Positions 5,674 to 11,490 of a stretch of 11,490 nucleotides of DNA are shown piece by piece. The translations under genes were made by a program, and so were the position numbers. The notes below the pieces were generated by a model, which was not told the origin of the DNA, searched no databases, and was given only the letters and a program-made list of their open reading frames with translations. The DNA is taken from the NCBI GenBank assembly GCA_021160405.1, contig JAGHCO010000161.1, positions 1 to 11,490 on the forward strand. Direction: 5' to 3'. Position 1 is the first letter of the stretch, and each line of letters begins with the position of its first letter. Source of the stretch: Candidatus Aerophobota bacterium (lineage in GTDB: Bacteria > Aerophobota > Aerophobia > Aerophobales > JAGHCO01).

Positions 5674-5715
5674 CCTATTAAGAGTGAACAAAGTAAATCT
5701 ATTAAGGATGAAACT

Positions 5716-6447
5716 ATGATTAGAGGGTTGTATAGTGCAGCATCGGGAATGCTATCTACAATTCATGCTCAGGAGATAATCACTAATAACATAGCCAATG
5801 TTAACACTCCTGGCTTTAAAAGAGATATTCCAGTTTATGAGTCATTTTCTAATATTCTGCAAAGACAAATAAACCGAGATACAAGACAGACCAGAGTGCA
5901 AAGCACCTTTATTGACCTCAGTGAGGGAAAACTCACATTTACAGGAAATACCTTTGATTTTGCTCTGGAAGGGAAAGGATTTTTCGCCCTCTCTACTCCC
6001 CAGGGTATAGCTTATACCCGCTCTGGTAACTTTTCTTTGGATAGACAAGGTAGATTAGTTACTCCTAAGGGGTTTATACTGTTGGGAGAAAATGGACCTA
6101 TTACTATCTCAGTTAATAACATATCTAAACTTAAATTTAATAAGAAAGGTGAGGTGATAATTGATGGGAAAGTAGTTGATCAAATAAGAGTGGATGTTGT
6201 GCGTAGGTCTTCTCTCTATAAAGAGGGAGAAAATTTATTTAGAATTTCCCAACCTGTGGGAGTAAACAGAGCCAATAATATATCTGTAAAAGTAGGATAT
6301 CTGGAAACCTCTAATGTAGATATAATCTCAGAAATGGTTAGCTTAATTAACAATTTCCGTATGTATGAAGCAAATCAAAGACTAATTCAACTACAGGATT
6401 CAACTTTAGATAAAGCCTGCAACGAAACTGGGAGAATAACAAGATAA
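5716..6447 (+). CDS. flgF: Flagellar proximal rod protein FlgF
   Basis: The 243-residue product is a rod/hook family protein. The N-terminal signature is MIRGLYSAASGML followed by NNIANVNTPGFK (24-35). The middle D1-type segment contains FALEGKGFFALSTPQGIAYTRSGNFSLDRQGRLV. The C-terminal helix is EMVSLINNFRMYEANQRLIQLQDSTLDKA. It precedes a canonical flgG and lacks the FlgG tail, which makes FlgF the natural call; a second FlgG-like paralogue is the alternative. FlgF forms part of the rod in the periplasm and is exported by the flagellar type III system, so no signal peptide is expected or seen. The start has AAGGATG upstream. It is the first gene behind the sigma-54 promoter, and flgG follows after 12 bases. 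Confidence 0.88.
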   Translation: MIRGLYSAASGMLSTIHAQEIITNNIANVNTPGFKRDIPVYESFSNILQRQINRDTRQTRVQSTFIDLSEGKLTFTGNTFDFALEGKGFFALSTPQGIAYTRSGNFSLDRQGRLVTPKGFILLGENGPITISVNNISKLKFNKKGEVIIDGKVVDQIRVDVVRRSSLYKEGENLFRISQPVGVNRANNISVKVGYLETSNVDIISEMVSLINNFRMYEANQRLIQLQDSTLDKACNETGRITR

Positions 6448-6459
6448 GGAGGTTAAATT

Positions 6460-7248
6460 ATGTTAAGAGCATTGTGGGTATCAGCAGCAGGTATGAAAGC
6501 CCAACAGCTTTTTATTGATACTATAGCTAATAATCTAGCTAATGTGAATACAACTGGTTTTAAGAAAAGTAGAGTTAACTTTCAGGATTTACTTTATCAA
6601 ATTATAGCTATTGCTGGGGGCAAAGCTCCGGGGGGAGGACAACTCCCCGTGGGTATGGAAATTGGCCATGGGGTTCAGCCCGTAGCTATTGAGAAGATTT
6701 TCTCTCAGGGAGAAATCACTGAAACAAAAAATCCTTTAGATATGGTAATAGAAGGAAGAGGATTTTTCCAGATACTTCAGCCTGATGGAAACATAGCTTA
6801 TACCAGAGATGGTTCATTTAAACTGGATAAAGACGGCAGATTAGTCACAGCCAATGGTCTTGCTATGGAACCGGAGATAGTTATTCCTCCAGGAGCTACT
6901 AATATCTCTATCTCACAGGATGGAAGCGTTACAGTTTTAACTCCGGGAACTACTACACCTACAGAAGTGGGGAAAGTTACTCTGGCTAAATTTATTAATC
7001 CTGGAGGACTGGAAAGTATAGGTTATAACTTGTATAAGGCTACTGATGCATCAGGGGAGGCTATTACTGGCACTCCGGGACTGGAAGGTTTTGGAAATTT
7101 AGCTCAAGGGTTCTTAGAGATGTCAAATGTTCAGGTAGTAGAAGAAATGGCAAATATGATAATAGCTCAAAGGGCTTATGAAGTTAATTCCAAGGCTATT
7201 CAAACTACTGATGAGATGCTTCGAATAGCTAATAATCTTCGTAGATAA
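6460..7248 (+). CDS. flgG: Flagellar distal rod protein FlgG
   Basis: The 262-residue product is a full-length FlgG. It has MLRALWVSAAGMKAQQ, then NNLANVNTTGFKKSRVNFQDLLYQ (24-47), the FlgG-specific loop after it (GGQLPVGMEIGHGVQPV), VIEGRGFFQI, and the C-terminal helix VVEEMANMIIAQRAYEVNSKAIQTTDEML. FlgG builds the distal rod through the P and L rings up to the hook. A strong Shine-Dalgarno AAGGAGGT lies just before the ATG and overlaps the flgF stop. A repeat element follows 7 bases after its stop, before flgA. Confidence 0.95.
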   Translation: MLRALWVSAAGMKAQQLFIDTIANNLANVNTTGFKKSRVNFQDLLYQIIAIAGGKAPGGGQLPVGMEIGHGVQPVAIEKIFSQGEITETKNPLDMVIEGRGFFQILQPDGNIAYTRDGSFKLDKDGRLVTANGLAMEPEIVIPPGATNISISQDGSVTVLTPGTTTPTEVGKVTLAKFINPGGLESIGYNLYKATDASGEAITGTPGLEGFGNLAQGFLEMSNVQVVEEMANMIIAQRAYEVNSKAIQTTDEMLRIANNLRR

Positions 7249-7255
7249 AAGGTAT

Positions 7256-7349
7256 GTATCTGTTTAGCAACGAATTTTACACGAATGAACACTAAAGGCG
7301 AAAGGTGAATTAAATAATTATTCGTGATAATTAGTGGCTGGATAATAAC
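7256..7349. repeat. Dispersed palindromic repeat, copy C
   Basis: The left arm (7256-7287, containing TTTAGCAACGAATTTTACACG) and right arm (7319-7349, containing TTCGTGATAATTAGTGGCTG) are imperfect inverted repeats. The last 40 bases match copy B at 37 of 40 positions. The centre is shorter than in copy B (31 bases instead of 59) and unrelated, so the arms are the conserved part. It fills most of the 143-base flgG-flgA gap and could lower or shape read-through from flgG into flgA. Confidence 0.8.
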
Positions 7350-7391
7350 TAATAATTTATCAAGATCTTAAGTTAATGCAGAGGAGCTAAG

Positions 7392-8360
7392 ATGAGGAAA
7401 ATGAAAGTCCCTTTAATATTGGGATTAACTTTACTTTTATTTATTTCAGGCCCATCATGGGCTAAGGCAACAATTTATCTTAAGAGTTTTGCCAGGGTTA
7501 GAGGAGAATATATAAAATTAGGAGAAATAGCTAACATTGAAGGAGAAGAGGAACTTACTAAAAAGCTTGAACAGATAGAGGTTACCTCTTCTCCTCTACC
7601 AGGCAGGTCCAGGACACTTAACAGAGGTTATATTATGGTGAGGTTATATCAAAATAATATCTCACGGAATGAGATTAGTTTTAAAGGAGCTAAAGAGGTA
7701 AAGGTTACCTCTTCATTCAATCTTATAGAAAAGGAAAGGCTACTGAAAATAGCTAAAGAACTGGTAGTTCCTTTTTTTAAAGGTAAGGAGGTAAAAATAG
7801 AAATAGATAAACAAAGGTTTTCCTCTTCTTTAAGAGTTCCTCCTGGTAAGTTAAGATTAGAGGGGGGAACTCCATCTTTTACTTATCTTCATAACTTTTG
7901 CATAATTCCAGTGAGGGTATATATAAATGATAAACTTTATCAAACTATTTCTCTTCCCTTAAAGATAAAAGTATTTGAGGAGGTTTTAGTTACTCAAAAA
8001 AAGCTTCTCGCCGGCCATATTTTAACTCAAGAAGATTTAAGAAAAGAAAAAAGACAGATAAGTAACTCTTTAGAAGACGTAGCAACTAATTTAAAAGAGG
8101 CACTGGGGAAAAGGGTAATTAGAGCTATTCCAGCTCATACTCCACTGCTCAAGAAAATATTAAGGCCGCCTCTTTTAGTAAGACAGGGCGATTTAGTTAG
8201 GTTAATAGGAAAAGGATTAGGTATCGAGGTAATTACTCAGGGAAGGGCTTTAGAAGAAGGTGGAAAGGGAGAGATAATTGAAGTAGTTAATGTTAATTCC
8301 CTAAAAAAAATAAAGGCTAAGATAGTAGATGCGGGAGTAGTAGAAATTATGATAAATTAA
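7392..8360 (+). CDS. flgA: FlgA, P-ring assembly chaperone
   Basis: The 322-residue precursor has a Sec signal peptide (basic MRKMK, hydrophobic to about 19, cleavage likely after PSWA at 24). A SAF domain starts at about 197 (VLVTQKKLLAGHILTQEDL, later LGKRVIRAIPAHTPLLKKIL). The C-terminal part has RQGDLVRLIGKGLGIEVITQGRALEEG and GEIIEVVNVNSLKKIKAKIVDAGVVEI. FlgA acts in the periplasm to help FlgI assemble into the P ring. At 322 residues it is longer than the E. coli protein because of an extended N-terminal region, which is common in other lineages. GAGGAG precedes the ATG. flgH follows after 10 bases and flgI is next but one. Confidence 0.9.
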   Translation: MRKMKVPLILGLTLLLFISGPSWAKATIYLKSFARVRGEYIKLGEIANIEGEEELTKKLEQIEVTSSPLPGRSRTLNRGYIMVRLYQNNISRNEISFKGAKEVKVTSSFNLIEKERLLKIAKELVVPFFKGKEVKIEIDKQRFSSSLRVPPGKLRLEGGTPSFTYLHNFCIIPVRVYINDKLYQTISLPLKIKVFEEVLVTQKKLLAGHILTQEDLRKEKRQISNSLEDVATNLKEALGKRVIRAIPAHTPLLKKILRPPLLVRQGDLVRLIGKGLGIEVITQGRALEEGGKGEIIEVVNVNSLKKIKAKIVDAGVVEIMIN

Positions 8361-8370
8361 GGAGGTTACA

Positions 8371-8970
8371 ATGAACTGTTCTCTTTTTTTAAGAAAATAT
8401 GTCATTGGAATAGTTATAGTGGGAATAATATTATTTTTAGGAATGGGTAATTTTTGCATGGCAAAAGGGGGATATTCTTTGTTTACCCCGTCCTATCCCT
8501 GCAAGGTGGGAGATATAGTAATGGTTATTATTTCTGAGTCTTCTCTTGCCTCTCAGAGCACTAAAACAGAAACAGGGAAAAAAGTACAGGCAGACGGTGA
8601 GGTAAGTAGCTTTCCTGGGCAAGCACTAACTTTACCTGCTTGGGGATGGAAACATAAGAGTGATTATGGAGGCTCAGGTTCTACTCAACGTAAGGGCACT
8701 TTAATAGCTCAGGTTAGTGCTCAGATAATACAAGTTCTTCCAAATGGAAACTTTCGTATACGAGGAGAGCGAAAGATAAAGGTAAATAATGAGGAACAGA
8801 TAATTTTTGTAGAGGGGATCATCCGCCCTCAGGATATAAATAATAACAACACCGTATATTCCAACCAGATTGCTGAAGCACAGATAAGGTATCAGGGCAA
8901 AGGCCCCTTGGCAGAAGCTCAACGTCCAGGTATAATTCCCAGAATATTGGGATGGTTAGGAATATTTTAA
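8371..8970 (+). CDS. flgH: Flagellar L-ring protein FlgH, without a lipobox
   Basis: The 199-residue product has the FlgH core: VGDIVMVIISESSLAS (46-61), VLPNGNFRIRGERKIKVN (122-139), IRPQDINNNN (152-161), then SNQIAEAQIRYQGKG and the closing PRILGWLGIF. It forms the L ring around the rod at the outer membrane. The N-terminus is a signal peptide, but the only Cys near its end (Cys29) is preceded by Gly-Asn-Phe, not a lipobox such as Leu-x-Gly. Cleavage by signal peptidase I after Ala31 (CMA) looks more likely. It is also shorter than the roughly 230 residues of enterobacterial FlgH. AAGGAGGT lies 7 bases before the ATG. Confidence 0.93.
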   Translation: MNCSLFLRKYVIGIVIVGIILFLGMGNFCMAKGGYSLFTPSYPCKVGDIVMVIISESSLASQSTKTETGKKVQADGEVSSFPGQALTLPAWGWKHKSDYGGSGSTQRKGTLIAQVSAQIIQVLPNGNFRIRGERKIKVNNEEQIIFVEGIIRPQDINNNNTVYSNQIAEAQIRYQGKGPLAEAQRPGIIPRILGWLGIF

Positions 8971-8981
8971 AGGAGTTAGTT

Positions 8982-10097
8982 ATGAGAAAAGTTATCCCAG
9001 TTGTAATTAGTTTAATGGTAGTCTTTTCCCTTACCTTTAATGCCATAGCTCAGATGAAGGTAAGGATAAAGGATATTGCTAAAATTCAAAACTTGCAGGA
9101 AATTCAACTGTTTGGTTATGGATTAGTGGTAGGACTTAATGGAACTGGGGATAAAAGAGGAGCCCCCTTCACTGTTCAATCTATAAGTAATATGCTCCAA
9201 AAATTGGGGATTACCGTAAATCCTAAAGATATGAGGTTAAAGAATGTTGCTGCAGTAATGGTTACCTCTACATTTCTTCCTTTTACCAAAGTGGGAAACT
9301 GTATAGATGTAACTGTTTCTTCTATAGGTGATGCCACGAGTTTAGAGGGGGGAACACTACTTCTCACTCCTCTTCAAGGACCGGATGGAGTGGTTTATGC
9401 CTTGGCCCAGGGGCCGGTTTCCATAGGTGGTTTTAATATAGCTGCAGGTGGGACAGGTGCAAGAAAAAACCATCCCACTGTAGGTCGAATTCCGGGTGGA
9501 GGAATAGTAGAAAAGGAGTTTCCTTCAAGTATGCCTGCAGGAAAAAGTGATATATCCTTAATTCTCTCTCAACCCGATTTTACCACTGCCACACGTATAA
9601 GTGAGACAATAAATAAGGCTTTTTCCTCTGAAATATCTACCTGCTTAGATGCAAATACTATAAAGGTAGAGGTTCCTGAAAAGTATGAAGAAAAAAATCT
9701 TATAGTAGATTTTATCTCTAAAGTTGAGGAATTGTCTGTAGTTCCGGATACCGTGGCTAAAGTGATCATTAATGAGAGAACAGGCACTATTGTAGTAGGT
9801 AAAAATGTAAGGGTCTCCCCAGTAGCTGTAGCTCATGGAAATCTTTTTGTTACTGTTAAAACTATGCCCGTTATCTCTCAACCTACCCCTTTCTCCTCGG
9901 GTGAGACTGTGGTAACTAAAAAGACAGAGGTGGAGGTAAAGGAACAAAAGGGGAGAATGAGCCTTTTAAAAGGCACTACAGTAGAGGAACTGGTAAGCAC
10001 TCTTAACGCTTTAGGGGTAACTCCTCGGGATATGATTGCTATTTTCCAGGCTCTGAAGGAGGCAGGAGCTCTTCAGGGAGAGCTGATAATAATGTAG
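8982..10097 (+). CDS. flgI: Flagellar P-ring protein FlgI
   Basis: The 371-residue precursor has a signal peptide with cleavage likely after NAIA (23), then the FlgI opening VRIKDIAKIQNLQEIQLFGYGLVVGLNGTGD (27-57). Later conserved segments include TVSSIGDATSLEGGTLLLTPLQGPDG, ALAQGPVSIGGF, VGRIPGGGIVEKEFP and the C-terminal LVSTLNALGVTPRDMIAIFQALKEAGALQGELIIM. It forms the P ring in the peptidoglycan layer. AAAGGAG (8969-8975) is 6 bases before the ATG at 8982, giving a proper signal peptide. An in-frame ATG at 8952 would overlap flgH and has no ribosome-binding site. FlgJ follows after 13 bases. Confidence 0.96.
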   Translation: MRKVIPVVISLMVVFSLTFNAIAQMKVRIKDIAKIQNLQEIQLFGYGLVVGLNGTGDKRGAPFTVQSISNMLQKLGITVNPKDMRLKNVAAVMVTSTFLPFTKVGNCIDVTVSSIGDATSLEGGTLLLTPLQGPDGVVYALAQGPVSIGGFNIAAGGTGARKNHPTVGRIPGGGIVEKEFPSSMPAGKSDISLILSQPDFTTATRISETINKAFSSEISTCLDANTIKVEVPEKYEEKNLIVDFISKVEELSVVPDTVAKVIINERTGTIVVGKNVRVSPVAVAHGNLFVTVKTMPVISQPTPFSSGETVVTKKTEVEVKEQKGRMSLLKGTTVEELVSTLNALGVTPRDMIAIFQALKEAGALQGELIIM

Positions 10098-10110
10098 TAA
10101 GGAGGTTTTA

Positions 10111-10434
10111 ATGTTACCTTATTCAACCTTTAATTTAAACAGAATGGACTCACTATTTTCTTTAAATTCTCCCCTTTCAAAAGAAAAGGGTAAATTAAAG
10201 CCAAAGGATGTAAAAAGAGTCTGCTCAGAATTTGAAACCATATTTATTAGTTATTTGCTTCATCAGATAAGAAAAGCTTTGCCAAAGTCAGATTTTTTAG
10301 ATGGAGGAATAACTGAGAGTTTTTTTAACAGCCAATGGGATGAGATGTTAGCTCAAAAAGTAGCTGAGGGAGGAGGTATTGGTTTGGCCAAGATTATTTA
10401 CTCTTCCCTCTCTCGCAGTTCAGGAGGTAAATAG
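10111..10434 (+). CDS. flgJ: FlgJ-type rod-binding protein (single domain)
   Basis: The 107-residue product matches the N-terminal rod-binding (rod-capping) domain of FlgJ. It has VCSEFETIFISYLLHQIRKALPKS (37-60), ITESFFNSQWDEMLAQKVAEGGGIGLAKIIYSSL (67-100). The peptidoglycan hydrolase domain of enterobacterial FlgJ is absent, as in many non-gammaproteobacterial genomes, so another muramidase must open the cell wall for the rod. AAGGAGG precedes the ATG, and the stop codon abuts the flgN start. Confidence 0.9.
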   Translation: MLPYSTFNLNRMDSLFSLNSPLSKEKGKLKPKDVKRVCSEFETIFISYLLHQIRKALPKSDFLDGGITESFFNSQWDEMLAQKVAEGGGIGLAKIIYSSLSRSSGGK

Positions 10435-10929
10435 ATGGTGGAAAAGCTAAGAAAACTAATTCAAGTAATAAAGAAAGAGGTAAGGTTATACGAAAAACTA
10501 TATAAACTTTGCCGGGAAGAAGAGAATATAGTGATAAAGGGAGATTTAAATAGGCTGGAGGATATTATAAAGGAAGAAGAAAGTATATTTTTGCAAATAA
10601 GAAACTGGGAAAAGGTAAGGGGACGCCTCATGGATTCTTCAAGGGAATCCCTTTCTCTACCTCAGGAAATAACTCTTTCTCAGTTTGCTGAGATAGTTGA
10701 TGAGCCTTACGCCTCCGAACTTTCCAAACTGCAGAAGCAAATAAGTTCTCTATTAGAACAGATAAATAAATTTAATAAAAGCAACATTTCCTTAATTGAG
10801 TATTCCATAAGAATTATTGACGATTATTTTCGTCTCTTAGCTGGAGTGGAGAATATACCAGTTTATGCTTCCAACGGCAAAGTAGAAGGAGAAAGACAGA
10901 AGAGAAAACTTCTGGATCAAAGAACCTGA
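10435..10929 (+). CDS. flgN: FlgN-family export chaperone
   Basis: The 164-residue protein is almost wholly alpha-helical and highly charged, with a coiled-coil N-terminal half (KLRKLIQVIKKEVRLYEKLYKL, then EEENIVIKGDLNRLEDIIKEEESIFLQI). This is the FlgN pattern of an L-Y-E-x-L region followed by 'G-D-x-x-x-L-x-x-I-x-x-x-E'. FlgN binds the hook-filament junction proteins FlgK and FlgL and delivers them to the export gate. Its place directly before flgK supports the call. AGGAGG ends 6 bases before the ATG, inside flgJ. The sequence family is weakly conserved, so recognition rests on pattern plus position. Confidence 0.82.
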   Translation: MVEKLRKLIQVIKKEVRLYEKLYKLCREEENIVIKGDLNRLEDIIKEEESIFLQIRNWEKVRGRLMDSSRESLSLPQEITLSQFAEIVDEPYASELSKLQKQISSLLEQINKFNKSNISLIEYSIRIIDDYFRLLAGVENIPVYASNGKVEGERQKRKLLDQRT

Positions 10930-11010
10930 TAGGAAGTAATAAGTAATGGGTAAGAGAGGTGAGGAGCAAAGGCTAAGGGTAAAGAGATAAAAAAGGCAAA
11001 AGGTAGCGAA
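10930..11010. other. Purine-rich spacer of the flgN-flgK gap
   Basis: This tract is nearly all A and G on the + strand, with repeated words such as AAGTAATAAGTAATGGGTAAG and AAAAGGCAAAAGG. It resembles the complement of the pyrimidine tract at 5461-5640. No gene is visible. It may be a low-complexity dispersed repeat; no regulatory site is evident. Confidence 0.35.
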
Positions 11011-11013
11011 AAT

Positions 11014-11036
11014 GTAGCCGCAGACTTTGGTCTGCG
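11014..11036 (+). repeat. REP-like element: GTAG plus perfect hairpin
   Basis: GTAG (11014-11017) is followed by CGCAGAC (11019-11025), a TTTG loop and GTCTGCG (11030-11036), a perfect 7-bp stem. A GTAG/GGAG tetranucleotide at the foot of a GC-rich hairpin is the hallmark of REP sequences mobilised by TnpA-REP (RAYT) transposases. No such gene is in the window. It sits 19 bases before the flgK start. An A-run rather than a T-run follows, so it is not a + strand terminator. Confidence 0.5.
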
Positions 11037-11055
11037 AAAAAGTGAGGGGTGAGAA

Positions 11056-11490
11056 TTGGAAGCATTAAGGTCACTTGAAATAGGAATTCGGGCAGTAAGA
11101 GCTCAACGTCAAGCTCTGCATACCATAGGACATAACATTGCCAATGTAAACACTCCTGGTTTTTCCCGTCAAAGAGCAATTCTTACTACTACCTTACCTC
11201 AGGGTTCAACGGGAACAGGGGTAAAGGTGCAAGCAATTCAAAGAGTTAAAGATAAAGTAGTTGATTTTTATATAAGAAAAGAAACCTCTACTTTAAACCA
11301 ATGGAAAGCTAAATTTGAAAACTTACAGAATATAGAGATCCTTTTCAACGAACCATCTGAGAATGGTATTGCCAGTATATTAAATGATTTCTGGGATAGC
11401 TGGGCAGATTTATCTAACAATCCTGAAAGCGGAGCAGCCAGGGCTAACGTTAAAGAGCAAGCAAAGACCCTATGTCAAGCATTTAATAGT
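11056..11490 (+). CDS. flgK: Hook-filament junction protein FlgK (HAP1), N-terminal part
   Basis: The frame is open from 11056 through the window edge (145 codons, 3' end missing). It reads LEALRSLEIGIRAVRAQRQA, then HNIANVNTPGFSRQ (26-39), the canonical FlgK N-terminal signature, and later FNEPSENGIASILNDFWDSWADLSNNPES, the FlgK segment corresponding to F-N-E-P-x-x-x-G-L-x-x-x-L-x-x-F-W-x-x-W. FlgK is the first junction protein between hook and filament, exported with help from FlgN. The start is a TTG: a stop (TGA, 11050-11052) lies just upstream in frame, GAGGGG (11044-11049) is well spaced, and the family alignment begins here. A flgL gene probably follows outside the window. Confidence 0.95.
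   Translation, partial: MEALRSLEIGIRAVRAQRQALHTIGHNIANVNTPGFSRQRAILTTTLPQGSTGTGVKVQAIQRVKDKVVDFYIRKETSTLNQWKAKFENLQNIEILFNEPSENGIASILNDFWDSWADLSNNPESGAARANVKEQAKTLCQAFNS

Noticed and set aside
8952..8981. FlgI start at the ATG at 8952.
   Set aside because: It overlaps flgH, lacks a Shine-Dalgarno and spoils the signal peptide; AAAGGAG favours 8982.
11019..11036. Intrinsic terminator after flgN.
   Set aside because: The 7-bp hairpin is followed by A residues, not T, on the coding strand.

Overview
The window is AT-rich and gene-dense, and every intact gene lies on the + strand. It comes from a motile bacterium with a two-membrane envelope: flgH and flgI encode the L and P rings, which are only needed when the flagellum crosses a peptidoglycan layer and an outer membrane. 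FlgH lacks a lipoprotein box, and the intergenic spaces carry several families of small palindromic repeats. The combination does not match any model organism I can name. An uncultured or candidate-phylum lineage is possible, but the sequence alone does not settle it.

Layout. (1) 1-940: a repeat arm, a strong sigma-70-like promoter, a structured 5' leader, a bifunctional-nuclease-family (DUF151) gene, and a minus-strand remnant that looks like the tail of a PIN-domain toxin. (2) 899-3601: a sigma-28 (FliA) type promoter, an HDOD gene and a GAF-GAF-HD-GYP gene (probable c-di-GMP phosphodiesterase). (3) 3564-5338: two more sigma-28-type -10 boxes, then a two-receiver response regulator, a CheY-like protein and the anti-sigma-28 factor FlgM. 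(4) 5339-5715: a long gene-free stretch with an inverted repeat, a pyrimidine tract and a near-consensus sigma-54 promoter. (5) 5716-11490: the flagellar rod/ring/junction run flgF-flgG-flgA-flgH-flgI-flgJ-flgN-flgK, with flgK cut by the window edge.

The promoters suggest a flagellar transcription hierarchy written into the DNA. The middle-class basal-body genes sit behind a sigma-54 site. The signalling genes, including the gene for the sigma-28 inhibitor FlgM, sit behind sigma-28 sites. FlgM placed in a sigma-28-read operon with CheY would form a negative feedback loop. The HDOD and HD-GYP genes would put c-di-GMP-type control in the same regulon.

The most unusual features are: a structured leader whose longest helix encloses the ribosome-binding site and start codon of the DUF151 gene; a response regulator whose second receiver has glutamate in place of the phospho-acceptor aspartate; a palindromic repeat family placed at the 3' ends of genes, twice overlapping the stop codon in the same register; and a FlgH without a lipobox. 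I found no RNA genes, CRISPR arrays, transposase genes or confident intrinsic terminators. I saw no clearly new multi-gene system.
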